Shown: positions 12,164 to 24,500 of the stretch, one piece after another
Numbering within the stretch: position 1 is the first letter of the stretch
How the letters are laid out: the number at the start of each line of letters is the position of its first letter
Assembly (NCBI GenBank): GCA_963402885.1
Contig: OY727098.1
Span: 22,244,717-22,308,716, forward strand
DNA length: 64,000 nt
Source of the DNA: Antedon bifida
Lineage: Eukaryota; Echinodermata; Crinoidea; Comatulida; Antedonidae
Direction of reading: 5' to 3'
Program-made: the position numbers and the translations under genes
The notes under the pieces: generated by a model
What the model saw: the letters and a program-made list of their open reading frames with translations, nothing else
Told to the model about the DNA's origin: nothing
The model's database searches: none

Positions 12164-12415
12164 GTGGAGTTGTGGCTTGGTGGTTATGATGATTGGCTAC
12201 CACTCCAAGGGTCCTGGGTTCAAGTCCCGTTGTCAGGATTTTTTCTAAGGACAAAATTACAACTCCACTCCCAAAAACTTGTAAAAAGACTTTGTTTATG
12301 TAGAGCATCTCGTGTATATGTTTGTCTTGTGAACCTCTGAGGGTCTCTAATGATCAGCAATTGCTGGATAGATCACCCTCAATAAATATGGTGTAACAAA
12401 AATAAATGAATAAAT
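12164..12415 (+). repeat. tRNA-derived SINE, family 1, copy 1
   Basis: The left part looks like a tRNA gene with RNA polymerase III boxes: A box TGGCTTGGTGG at 12172 and B box GGTTCAAGTCC at 12217. A unique body follows (CCTCTGAGGGTC..AATGATCAGCAATTGCTG) and an AATAAAT-rich tail. A second copy at 25165-25385 shares the body and the tail junction. It is not a functional tRNA, because no full cloverleaf or CCA-proximal stem is seen. Confidence 0.8.
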
Positions 12416-12569
12416 AACAAATTAGGGTTTAGGCCTATACTTTGAGCCCCAGCATATCATTTTTACTACCGTTACGGATTATAATAAAAACATGCTTTGC
12501 GCCAGTATACTAATTCTTAATAACAATCCTGTTTCTAATAAGTTGTTATCGTATCGTTATTTCATTCAT

Positions 12570-12830
12570 TTATTTGAACCTGGACACATTAGGCGCAGGA
12601 GCCCCGGATAGCGTTACGTTTGAAAACCCCAAAAAGTGAGGTTTTCAACCATTAGCGGCATGACTGATGTGAGTGATTAATGTGTTTTACGGATGGTTTC
12701 AAGGACTATCCTACCAGTGGGCTGTTCACTGGTCAAATGATTGACACTTTGTATCACCGTTTGTAACTGGAGCTGTGACGACCTTTGTAACTGGAGCTGT
12801 GACGACCTTGCAAGAATACTAGGCCAGAAT
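12570..12830 (+). repeat. Dispersed repeat K, forward copy
   Basis: The segment ATTAGGCGCAGGAGCCCCGG and the following ~200 bases match, in reverse orientation, 15330-15510. Near 12757-12810 a 24-base unit ending TTTGTAACTGGAGCTGTGACG is doubled. The element class is unknown. Confidence 0.65.
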
Positions 12831-13471
12831 TTTTAATTGAAAATTGCCTTGGTATTAACATGGAGATAGAAACAAATTTTTCTATCTTTCTTTCTAAAAT
12901 AAATGGTCACTATAATTTCAAACTAGGCTTAGTCCACCACCGTAATAATTACGAATCGAAACCTAAATTAAAATTGTTGGTATTCTTTGGCCGTTGTTTG
13001 ATTAATTACATCTTCATGCCATGTTTTTTTTTTCTAATGATTTGGCGATACGCTCCTATATTCGATGAGTTTTGAAAAGTTATGGAAATGTGGTCTAACA
13101 TATAGCAATTCAGTTTTTTAAGGCCTTTCTTCCATGTCCGAGCCTTTGGAAATATTAAAAAGTTATATTAATATAATATATTCTGTGTTTTCATGTTTTA
13201 AGAAATTGTATATCATTTCAGATTTTTCGCGATGCGTTTTTATTTGTTTCGCGCTTCGTCTTGTTGGCAAAAGTAACCCTCGACTTTCGCTCGAGCTTTC
13301 TCCGTACATACCGATAATTAATATGATTATTCATTTCATTTTTTGTACATTATTAAAAAATTGAAATTCAGAACCCCATACGGAACATACCATGCTCTGA
13401 GAAAACACTTGTGGGTGATTCCCCGAATACGGCATGCTTTGGAGACTTTGGAGTAAATCGAAACGTCAAGC

Positions 13472-13533
13472 AACTCAACAGTTCTTTTCAGAACTAATAT
13501 ACGTGGTGTACCGCAAACTTATATCAACAAATA
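13472..13533 (+). repeat. Dispersed repeat, copy 2
   Basis: Near-identical to 1948-2006, including ACGTGGTGTACCGCAAACTT. Confidence 0.6.
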
Positions 13534-13599
13534 TGTAACTTGTTTATCACGTTTAAAATGGATAGCAAAACATATTCAAAATAAAAAACCTGAATTATT

Positions 13600-14115
13600 T
13601 CAAACAGACAGCACATTAGTTCAAACGGATAGCACAATAGATAGCACAATCAAATGGATATAACTGTACTGTACATTCTATACGGATTATCGGGTAGCAC
13701 ATTCTTTCAAATGGATAGCACATTCTTTCAAATGGATAGTACATTCTTTCAAATGGATAGCACATTGGGTAGCACAATCAAATGGATATAGTATTGTACA
13801 TTATTCTATAAGGATTATCGGGTAGCACATTCTTTCAAATGGATAGCACATTATTTCAAATGGATAGCACATTGGGTAGCACAATCAAATGGATATAGTA
13901 CTGTACATTATTCTATAAGGATTATCGGGTAGCACATTATTTCAAATGGATAGCACATTATTTCAAATGGATAGTCACATTATTTCAAATGGATAGCACA
14001 TTAGGTAGCACAATCAAATGGATATAATTGTACTGTACATTATTCTATACGGATTATCGGGTAGTAATCAAATTGAGCACATTGGGTAACACATTGCATT
14101 GTACAGTTATTCTAT
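13600..14115 (+). repeat. Satellite-like array with nested periodicity
   Basis: A 21-base unit (TTTCAAATGGATAGCACATT) is repeated two to three times inside a larger unit of roughly 110-130 bases, which also contains GTACTGTACATTATTCTATA and ACGGATTATCGGGTAGCACA. About four larger units are seen, decaying at the right end. Confidence 0.85.
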
Positions 14116-15329
14116 TATTATCGGGTGTAGCACATTAAAATTGAGAGGACATAAGATGGACACCATCATTTATTATTAAGGGGCGAAACAGCCAATCCTT
14201 ACTGAGGGGACACTCCTATAAAGGGGACATTAAGGGGACGGGGAACATTTAAGCTCAGTGCCAATGTTCACTCAATATTTTTTCCATCACAAAATAACAA
14301 AAAAGACGAAATAATTATAGCCATTTATCGGAATTAAATAAAAATGGATATCATAATAATTATAATACTTTGTCTGTCTTCAAAGTTTTCATTGGTGAAA
14401 CGTTGCCTGCTACATTTTAAATTTCCGAGTCCAGATCAGTATTGGTATTGGTTTTTTTCTATGAAGAGGACAAGTTTTTTTAGGAAGTGTTCCAGGGGCA
14501 GTAGAACACCTATTAGGGGACACTTTCAGAAAAAAGGTTCTACTGTATTTTTAACGGAGGATATCACAAATCAAGTACGTGTTTCCAAGTACAGTACAGT
14601 GTTTAAAAAGAATTATTTCATTTCAATCAGAAATAGGTCTGTTTTGAATGGTTTTTGTTCTTTATTTGTTCTTTTCTCGTGTGTTACTTGGCAATACAGA
14701 GATATAATTATTAGAAGGACAATTTTGGCGGGATGTTTGCATTGTCGCCCCTGAAACTTGTGACCTGAACTGAAGAATACGGTATGTTGTTAGTGCTGAA
14801 TTCTGTAAATTTTGTGTCATATCAACTGAGAATTTGTATCATTTCTGTAGGCCCAACAGTAAACATCATCGTTTAGGTTCGCCAATATAATTGGCTATTT
14901 TTTCAATCACATTGTCAGAAAATGAAATTCTTAATGAAATATTACGTGTAAAACCAAATATAAATATATGTGATGTGAATATAACAATGGAGAAACTTTC
15001 ATGGAGAAATAACTTATTATTTATAACAAACTTATTTTTCCGTGATATAACTAATGAAACAATGTTTAGAAAATGGTATATCTGATAGATATCATCTGAG
15101 TGATGTTTTACATATAACGTTTAACTTTTTTTTTTCATTCTCCATACATTCAATTCCTTTAATATAGTTCTTGTATAACGCCATATCAAGTAGTAGTAGA
15201 AATTATTGTAGGGTTTTCTTAATATTCAGTCAATTCAGTGTTTCTATACAGAAAAGAGTAGTCAGTGGCCTTAACATCAATTAATTGTATAATTTGCACC
15301 CAAGGTCGAATAGCAAGAAACTCAGGTCC
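14116..15329. other. Non-coding, GGGGACA-rich repeat remnants
   Basis: Short scattered phrases of the type AAGGGGACATTAAGGGGACG (14150-14260) and GTTCTACTGTATTTTT (14538) look like an old dispersed repeat. A 136-codon open frame at 14344-14754 overlaps these phrases and shows no protein-like features. Nothing else is recognised. Confidence 0.4.
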
Positions 15330-15510
15330 AGTTACATTGGTGTTCATTGGTCAATAGGAAATGAACAGCACACTTATGGGTGGTGACAAAGTTTAGTTAT
15401 TGATAAATTGTCCTTGGGAAAAACACATTAGTTGGGCTGACCATGGGCTGACAGAGTTAACGACTTCGTAACGCTATCCGGGGCTCCTGCGCCTAATGAA
15501 CAAGGCAAAA
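15330..15510 (-). repeat. Dispersed repeat K, reverse copy
   Basis: The reverse complement of this stretch aligns with 12570-12830. The conserved end reads CGCTATCCGGGGCTCCTGCG at 15472-15491. Confidence 0.65.
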
Positions 15511-15869
15511 CGGAAGAGAGAGATATGGGTGTGGAAGTGGGAAATAACAAATATTTTCCGTGATCACATAAAATCTAAATATATATAAAGCCTATATTTA
15601 AAAACATATTCATTTAAAATAAGTGGCCATGCAGTATAATAATATAATAACATACATATTTGTTATCGATTAACGCAACGAAACCACAGTTACGTTTAAA
15701 TCAATTACTACCTAACTTACAGAACATTTGATTCCGATCTATGGCCTACGAGAGGTAACTAAATTATTAGAACCCGCATTTAGCGAGTAGTCTAGTGCTA
15801 GTATTCGGTCTATTTAATTCATTAGTTTGATTAAGTAACATCAAATGCAACGAAATATTCTAAACTTAC

Positions 15870-15943
15870 CGATTTATGTTGGTTACAGTCAGCCTTCCAA
15901 ACACAGTAGCGACAAGCAATATCAATACTACTGCGTATATAAA
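15870..15943 (-). promoter_or_regulatory. Candidate TATA promoter and 5' UTR exon of the TCAF-like gene
   Basis: On the minus strand TTTATATA (about 15936-15943) is followed about 65-70 bases later by a strong splice donor CG|GTAAGTTT at 15869. A start site 25-30 bases after the TATA would give a first exon of about 40 bases. This is inferred from motif spacing only. Confidence 0.35.
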
Positions 15944-18533
15944 TGTAGTACCAGGAATTTATAGCATTCACAACGAGGTCGTTCAGGTTGGATCAATGAC
16001 GGCGCTGGTGTGATACGCCATCTATAGCATAAATCATTGCAGCATCGACTCCATTCCAGTGATATAGGCCTACGTATTGTTGTGACGTCTATAGCGCATA
16101 TTTTCCACCTGTGGGTTGGTTGAAATAGACGAGGTATTTGTAAAGGTGGTCAGTGCCGGGCAGAAGGTTGTGCACAACGAATGAATAAAGTGAACGGTAA
16201 CGAGTAATTAATAAGGTGTTGCGTATTTATTGTCTAAGTTATAAACAGTAGTTATACTTAAACGCATATATAGTGCATCCAACAAAAAAATATAAAATAC
16301 AGGAACTTGGAGTAGGGTTTGGACAGTGTAGCATTTTTACTAGTCTATTTAAACAACTCAATTACCTGTTTTGTGGTGTCTTTGTGGGAGCGGAAACCCC
16401 CTGACAAAATTATGGAGCCCTTTCAAGAGTCCTCATTCAACATAAATTGTTTACATTTAGCATTTTAACGGTCACGATTACCTGCAATTATTCTTCAAAC
16501 ATTGTATAACATTAATAAATAACTAAGAGAAAACGAGAATAATTATGAGCTACAAATTGTATATATATGTATGAAATCTGTTAGGCGTTGTATCTTTTTA
16601 ATATAATACTATAGCCTATAGTTTCCAATATAATTGAAAAAAGAACAATGTTTGTTAATTAAGCTGCTATCAATATACGTAATGGCTTAACATAAAGAAA
16701 GAAACAGAGAAAAAACAGAAAATAATGTTAAATATGTATACACATAGATATATTATAGTGTTATATATCTATGGTATACACTATATAATTCAATTCCATT
16801 TATTATATATTTGCATAAAATACATAGACAATTGTGTTGTTCACTAACAGCACGATGCAATACAAAAAAAAGTACAAAACCATGACACATCATTCTCTAA
16901 CATTCCGAGTGTTCTAAAAACTATTACGGAATATTATTGGTGCGAAGAAGCGTCTGTAGCTCCTAATAAGAACTCTTCAAAAGATATATGATAGGAAATA
17001 TGAGATTAATAAAGGTGACGTAAATTACAAAAAAGAACAAAAAATAAAACAAAATGGCAAATGAAGGAGCTACACGCAACAATTAAAGTGCCAAGATGAC
17101 CATTTTGTTATGTCATCCATGGTTCACTTTTATGAGACTGTAGGTTTTAATGGTATAATACTCTACACTTCACACTTCATTCAACATTTTAAAAAGAATA
17201 GTTTGATGAATGGAAAACTGTCGATGCGTGTCATCTCTTGGTAATAGTAATGCTAATATGATTGTACGTTTGCAACAGGTATAATACAGTACTGATTTAA
17301 TCAATATCAAAAGTACACCGATTCCCACACAGGACCACCGCACTGCTGATATCAATGATAATGTAAGTATAATGATTAAGTAATACGTTGTATTTGTATG
17401 GTCTTGTTAGTAATGACATGTTTATATTGTAGGTTCCATGATGGAAAGGAAACTTGTAGTAGAAAGTACGTAGTTATAATAACTCATTGATTCAGGAAAA
17501 ATGTACTGTAAAAGGCCAGTACTAATAAATAGTTAAAACATCATCAGCCTTTGACTACCTTCAGTCGATTTCCCGATTATTATTAGGCCTATTATATACC
17601 GTACATGCTGTTTGTAGGGCCTAATAAACATTGTATTGGAGTTAAGGAAAAAAAACAACTTTTAGTTTTTAATTTAAAATGGTGGTATTCTTTTAGACAG
17701 TTTATTAATGAAATTTTATTTTTGTATGTGTAAACGGTAAAAATAGCTAATTGTTGACATAGGCCTAGAGTAATGTAAATGATTAGAAGCATACGTCTGC
17801 CCTTATAACATGTAATGATACGTCCCGTACTTGATTATGGTGCTGAAAATAATAGAAATATTTAACTGCAGTAAGTCTATACTACCATACCGGTACGTCG
17901 TTTTCACTTTATTTGATTCCCTTTATTTAAGTGACTTTCTAAAGTGTTTACTCATGGTTAATAAAAATATTATGCGGTTAGCAATTATTATTGTGCCGTA
18001 TTATTATATCAATGCGTTACAATGGTAGGCACTTATGGACATTATGATGCCATACAGTACAGTACGATGAGTAAAGGAAGTGGAATGCCACGTAGTGGTT
18101 AGGATTAGGACAAGAAAACAAAGTAGTCACATTAAAAAGTCTTTATAACGTGGGGAATCACCCATGAATTTTCCGAGTGACGTTACAGCAGAGCTTTCCT
18201 AAGAAAGAGGCCTAATACATTAGCAGAATACGATTAGCCCGTCTAACGATCGATTAGTATGGTCTACCATGGGACTACCCGGCCACATTTTCTTAACATG
18301 GAGACTTTACATCAACGTGTGGATTTAGAGTTGGCCGATACCCACCCGCCTTTCGTAAAGTGCCGAAACAGTTTTAAACTCTCATTTCACTCATTTACGT
18401 AGCAAAAGGCTATGTAAGTTAGTCTAATATATATTATTAAAATACTTTTAAATAGCCTACTTTTCCTGTAATGATTATAGGCAAGAAGTTTATTTTACTT
18501 TCTTTTTCAATTTAATGTTTTATTTTACACAGG
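15944..18533. other. Intergenic, AT-rich
   Basis: No exon is recognised. A palindromic TATATCTATG.. segment lies near 16741-16785. The promoter of the DOMON-b561 gene should lie here. Its first coding exon is preceded by a splice acceptor (TTTTACACAG, ending 18532), so a 5' UTR exon should exist upstream but was not identified. Confidence 0.45.
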
Positions 18534-21500
18534 ATGGATGTCTTTAAGCTGAATTTCCTTGTGGTAGGCCTATATTTAACACTATTACTTTCGCTATCAA
18601 AAGTAAGTATACGAGCCTATATTGATCACACTACAATTGGCAATACATTCAAACCGTCTTTTGTCTCACTAAAACTAAATGTAGATGTCTAATCTAAACG
18701 ACTTTCTGCACCATAACCCATGTTGAGCATAAATTTGCAAAACCGCTTTTGCGTTGCCTCTGTATCACGACCCCGGTACTTCAGATCAACATAAATTCTA
18801 CTTCATTTTCGACAAACATGAGCATCATATTATCATCATATTCTTATAGTAACTGTTTATTAAAAATAATTTATTGCGTAGATATCCATTTTAATATAAT
18901 ATCATCGCATATTTGGCATATTTGGAGTAATTTTAACTTAACGAACTTTTATGTGCCTGTGACATAATTTTAAATGTATTTTATTAATTTTAGGCTGATA
19001 CTTGTGGAGTGTCACAGTTCTGTTTTCGATCACCCAATGATTGCTTTCCTGCCTCAGAGTGTACCTATTTTGTAGGCTGGTCTCCGTCAAATACCGATGG
19101 TGCTGTTGACTTCGAGCTTAGTATGTCTGGTACAAGTGGATACATAGCTTTAGGTTTTTCAAAGGACGGTAACATGGTAAGTCGACAGGATCGCCACAAT
19201 AAACCACAATCATTGTTATTAGCTACGGAAGCCCGTTCGGGCCACAAGTTAACTATTAACTTAAGCGGCCGCCACTTAATTATCTGGCGGCCGCCACTTA
19301 ATTATCTGGCGGCCGCCACTTAATTATCTGGCGGCGGCCACTTAATTATATGGCGGCTGCCAGATAATTAAGTGGCGGTGGCCAGATAACAGCTTTTAAA
19401 ATATATTTAACTTGTGGCCCGAACGGGCTTCCGTAATTAGCCTATGTAGGCCTACATTTTACTTTTTTAAATAAAAACAATATTTGAGTTTGGTGTACAT
19501 ACATTTATTTAGTTTACATTGCCAACGGTTATTTTCTGTTGTTTTCAGGCGAATTCGGACATTATCTCATGTTTATCTGACAACAGAATCCTACGGTACT
19601 ATGCTTCAGGTAGAACGGTACCAACGAGACAGACAGATGTAAGTTGAAGCATGGTTGCTATTTATGGTCTTAAAACCACACGACCTATATCAATTTATTT
19701 GCCTATCTTGTTGATCATTTAGAAAGTTTAAATATTAGTATATTCTTGGTCAATGCGTTGTAATGATTGATTTTAGGTTGGACTTAGTAACGAAAATACC
19801 ACTATTGCAGATGATGGTACAATAACTTGCTCTTTTACCAGACAATTGAGTCTAGTTGGCCAAACGAATTATTTCGACCTGAATGATCCACACTTTTTGA
19901 TTTTAGCAAAAGGCCAGAGACAAGATGGTAAGTTATATAAATGCTGACATTATAAATATCAAGATAATGAAAGTCATGTTATTATAGAAATTGGTACAGA
20001 GTACAGGACGATAAATGAATGAATAAATGAACTATATCGTGCTTATAAACTAAGTAGTCATAAAGTATAACCATGGTTATGTTAGGATTAAACCCTGGTG
20101 GACATTAGATTGGAAATCAAGTACGATAACCATCAAACAGCTTCACGGTATATGGCTATTAATAGCTAATAATATTTATCTATAGAAAATATGAGATTGA
20201 TTATCCATTATTTCTGAACTTATTTCTAAAGAATCTATTTACCAACATACGTCAAACTCAAGATATTCATCTGACGACAGTTATGATTTCAAATCGGAAA
20301 CCCCTGTGACACAAGGAAGTGCTCAAGGGACACTCGTAACACTTCCAAGCCAACCAAGACAACCCACAACTGAACGCAGGACCAATACGCCCAAGTCAAC
20401 AGAACAATCTAGTGTATATGACTTTTATTTAACTTCTTGGGTTATTATTAAACTAATTAAATAAATACAGCAACGAAGCATGACACTCAAAAATCTGAGT
20501 CAGGCGGTGTTTAAGTACTCAATATTCATTAGTATAGTTGGTTTACTTCTTGTCACCAAAACAAGTGAATAATGTCTTCTCTGTCACATTTTGAACTCAA
20601 ACTAAAGCTCTATCTACACTATCAAACAAAAAAAATGATGTGCCCAAATATGGTAGTGATATGACATCATCGTGTCAATTGGGCACATCGAATTTTGCTG
20701 TCACATACAGTTTGATAATGTAGACAAACTACTTTAACTAGGGGAAATTGATACTATATAGATTTAAGATGAAGAAATGTATAACAACAATGGCATTTTT
20801 TTTTAATAGGAGGATCCTTGTGGAGAAAGTCAATCGTGTTTGCGAGCACCGGCTAACTGTTATCCTGCTTCATCGTGCACATATTTTGTTGGATGGTCTC
20901 TCTCTCAGAATCAAGATGAACTCGATTTTGAATTTACTCTGTCCGGAAATAATGGCTACGTTGCATTGGGTTTCTCAAAAGATGATAAAATGGTATGCAT
21001 TTTCCTTGAATCAAACCAAGGACTTTACTATTAGGTCCAGGAAAGAGTGAAATTGTAATTTCACTCTTCCCTGATCAAACTATCTAGCATCAGATAAATC
21101 GTTTTCCAGTAATAGATCATTAGAAGGAATTAAAACATGTATTATATATTTACATCAGTATTCGCCAATTCTTTTAATAACAGCGTAAAATAGAGCTTTC
21201 CGATCCCACTTTTCACTTTCAGTCAGAGCACTTGTTTGGTTGAGGATCAGAGCTCAATATAGTATGAATGTTTATAATTTTCAATGTTCAAAATGAGAAT
21301 GATTTTTTTGTTACTTTGTTCTAACAAATACATATCTATTTTTAGCCAAATTCCGATATCATCGCTTGCTTATCAAGTGGGCAGTTGACTCGTCATTATG
21401 CTATCAGTCGGGCAATACCTGAAATACAAGATGACGTAAGTAGGCCTACTGTTGCTCCAGCCTAGTGCAAGTTCTACAACCTAAATCAATAATAACAGTC

Positions 21501-24500
21501 CATTCGTATATAGCGCATATAAGCAAGCTCTCAATGCGCTGCTGCACATTATTACTGGTCTGACCGCTACCACTGGGTGGGAGAGGCAAATGTAAGTAAA
21601 GTGGCTTGCCTATGGATACAAGCAATGCGACGAGATTTGGATTCAACGTCCAACACACTGCGTCACATGCCCTCACATAAATTGATCATACAAATTAATT
21701 GACGATTTTATTTTCATCAATCGTCGTCTGGTAAAAATACTTCATTTAAAAAATATAAATAAATAATATATTTCAAAATGATTTGATTTTCTGTTTTGGT
21801 TTGTTTGAAGGTCGGTGTTAGTAATGAAAAAGTTGAAGTAGTTGATGGTACTACCAAATGTTCCTTTACACGACAACTCAGTAATGCTGGTTTTCCAAAC
21901 TTCTTTAACTTGTCGCAGGATCATTTTATTATTTTGGCTAAAGGTGATTCCAACGGACGTAAGTATTATAGTATTTAGTACAGGACGAATGAATGGATAC
22001 ATGAACTTTATTATGCTTATAAACTATATCATAAAGTACAACTATGCTTATGTTAGGATTGAACCCTGGGCCTTGGGATTGGAAATTAAGCACTTTTACC
22101 ATCAAATTACAGCTCCATGGTATATGGCTATTATAAACATTATTGCTAGCCGTAATAGAAAATATAAGATTGTTTATCCAATTTCTGAACTTTTTTCTAA
22201 AGAATCTATTACACAACACTCTCCGCAATCCGCAAGATATGCATCTGAAACCAGTTTGGATTTCAAATCGGCTCCAGTCTCTGTTGGTGGCAGTGAAGAT
22301 GACAACCGTGGTGCTAAAATCAAGGCACATGGTGAGTATTTTCAATTACCCGATTAATGGATGGTATCACAGCGACAGTAAATCAAGTTGTATATAGCAG
22401 CCTTTAAACATAAATAATACTTTACATTAGTGTGCAAACTAAAATATTCGTTACTTTATAGCACTACAATAACATTATTTAATAATGCCTTAATATGCCT
22501 TGGGATATTGTATAGCATCTTCTGACACACTGCCTCTTTTTCAAAAGCGTATGTCAGCTCTTTTCAGCAGGTATACATACTGCAGGCTATTCCAACTAGG
22601 ACGCAATGTCCACGTAAGCGCAACACAAGCGAGTTGACCAGATAAGTGTACTTCGGATAATCTATTGATTGTGATTGGTAAAATTAATTACTTGTGTAAT
22701 GTAGAATGTAGGCCTAATGTAATTATTTTCTGTATTTATTATTCATTAGGGTCACTTATGATAATCGGCTGGATTGGATTTGTCAGTATTGGTATCGTTA
22801 CTGCTCGTTACCTAAAAGACTTTCTTCCACGCAAGACGATATGCGGAAAGCCATTTTGGTTCAGAGTAAGTAAATACAGGCCAGGGACTAACTCACTTTG
22901 AGATATTATTTCGTATTTCAATCCTCCACATCGTTCACATTTTAAATGAGAAAGAAACCGCCATTCACAATTGTTTTGTAATTGTTACTAAATTAACTAA
23001 TACAGATTGAACATTTCAAAATAAACCGTAGGAGAGATGAGCCTCATATCATGTGTGATACTTGGGCTTGAACCATGGATAAAGTGAATGACTGAATTAT
23101 CCTATAACACGCCTTCTTTTATTACTTTAGTTTCACGCAATGTGTATGATCACAGCCTGGTTTTCATTTATGTCCAGTTTTATACTTATATTTATAACGC
23201 TAGAAGGATGGGTTGGAACAGGCCGTGGAGACAATACAGTAAGTTCACAATAATACGTTATGACATTCGTGTTCATGTTTAGTAGTAGCTGGTGTAGAGT
23301 TTATATAATGTAAAAAGGATGAATGAGCAAAAGCGAGCATGGGTAATAGCGTAGGCCTACAATGCTAAAATAAACCATTTCTACGCACCGACAGAGATAC
23401 ATGTGAGAATTGTGCCTTAAAAGGAAAGTAAATCTTCCTTCTTAAATTATTTAAAAAGTATTTGTGTAATTTTTTGTTTAAAAAAAAATGAAGAAAGGAT
23501 ACGGTAATACATTTACTTTCATTGTTTTAGTATTATCACGCCATAATTGGGACCGTTGCCGTTGGACTGGGAACATTGAATCCTGTCATGGCCATATTTA
23601 GGCCACACCCAGGAACCCCAAGGTAAGATACAAAACAAGTATCTCCTTAATGTAAACTACTCTTAGTTGAAGAGTAATCTCATTTGTTTTTTTTTATTGT
23701 TCTGAACCCAAAAATAAAAATATGAAATAAAAAAAAAGTTGTGAGTAAGAGGCTATAATCCTATAAGCATAAAACCTGTTTCAGGGTTTCTTACTTTGAA
23801 GCAACAAACGAAGTTGCTTATTTCGGTTGAATCACATTTTCTTCAGGGAAAGTGACGAGTGAGGTGGCGGGTGGTTACAAGTATGTATTCTAGTTATATT
23901 ATAATGTCTAAAGCCTGTTACTTATTCAGGATTCTTATACAAAGTATCTTCAGTTCTCGCCAATGAGAGATTTTATTCAGTATACGGGCCACCAGTCCCA
24001 AAACACAATTATTATATTATAAGTTTACTCACCACTATTTCTAATGTCCCCCTATGTTATCATTTTTATTATTTTTTATTCAGGCGGCCAATTTTCAATG
24101 TTTTGCACTTTGCTGTTGGGTTCCTAGGATGGCTTTGTGCAAGTAAGTAATAAGAGGTTTCTTATAACTTTTGATGGTTTTCTTTTCACTCAGTCTTCTC
24201 TGATTGTAGTGTTCATTTCTACCGGTTTGAAAAACATTGTTAAAGCCGGGTTTCCACTGGCTACGTGTTTAAGATAACTCAGATGATACATCCAAAAGTG
24301 ACTCTCCAACTAAAATGTGTCGTTCGTGGGAAACAGGCTGTATTCATGATTTGTCGCCTTTGATATAGCCTAAACAATGTATCTCAAAATCAATAGATTG
24401 TAGAAAAAATGTCTACTTTATTTTGTATTATTCTGATAGTATACCAATATAACAACCTGTACTTTTATTTGTAGTTGTTGCAACGTTTTATGGTGTCAGA

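Larger units (their letters stand above)
11534..15869 (-). other. Inferred 5' UTR intron of the TCAF-like gene
   Basis: On the minus strand a T-rich tract ending in GTGTAG precedes the coding exon, and a strong GTAAGTTT donor sits at 15862-15869. If joined, they give one 4.3-kb intron that holds a GATA microsatellite, a SINE, two inverted repeats and a satellite array. The pairing is an inference without transcript support. Confidence 0.35.

Noticed and set aside
12164-12235. tRNA gene
   Set aside because: A and B boxes are present but the arms do not form a cloverleaf, and a SINE body and A-rich tail follow; a second copy confirms a repeat.
14344-14754. 136-codon open frame (+)
   Set aside because: Overlaps repeat phrases, has no domain-like text, and lies in a gene-free repeat region.
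21842-22357. 171-codon and overlapping open frames spanning DOMON exon 8 to exon 9
   Set aside because: They run through an intron containing a SINE; the real exons use splice sites and a consistent phase.
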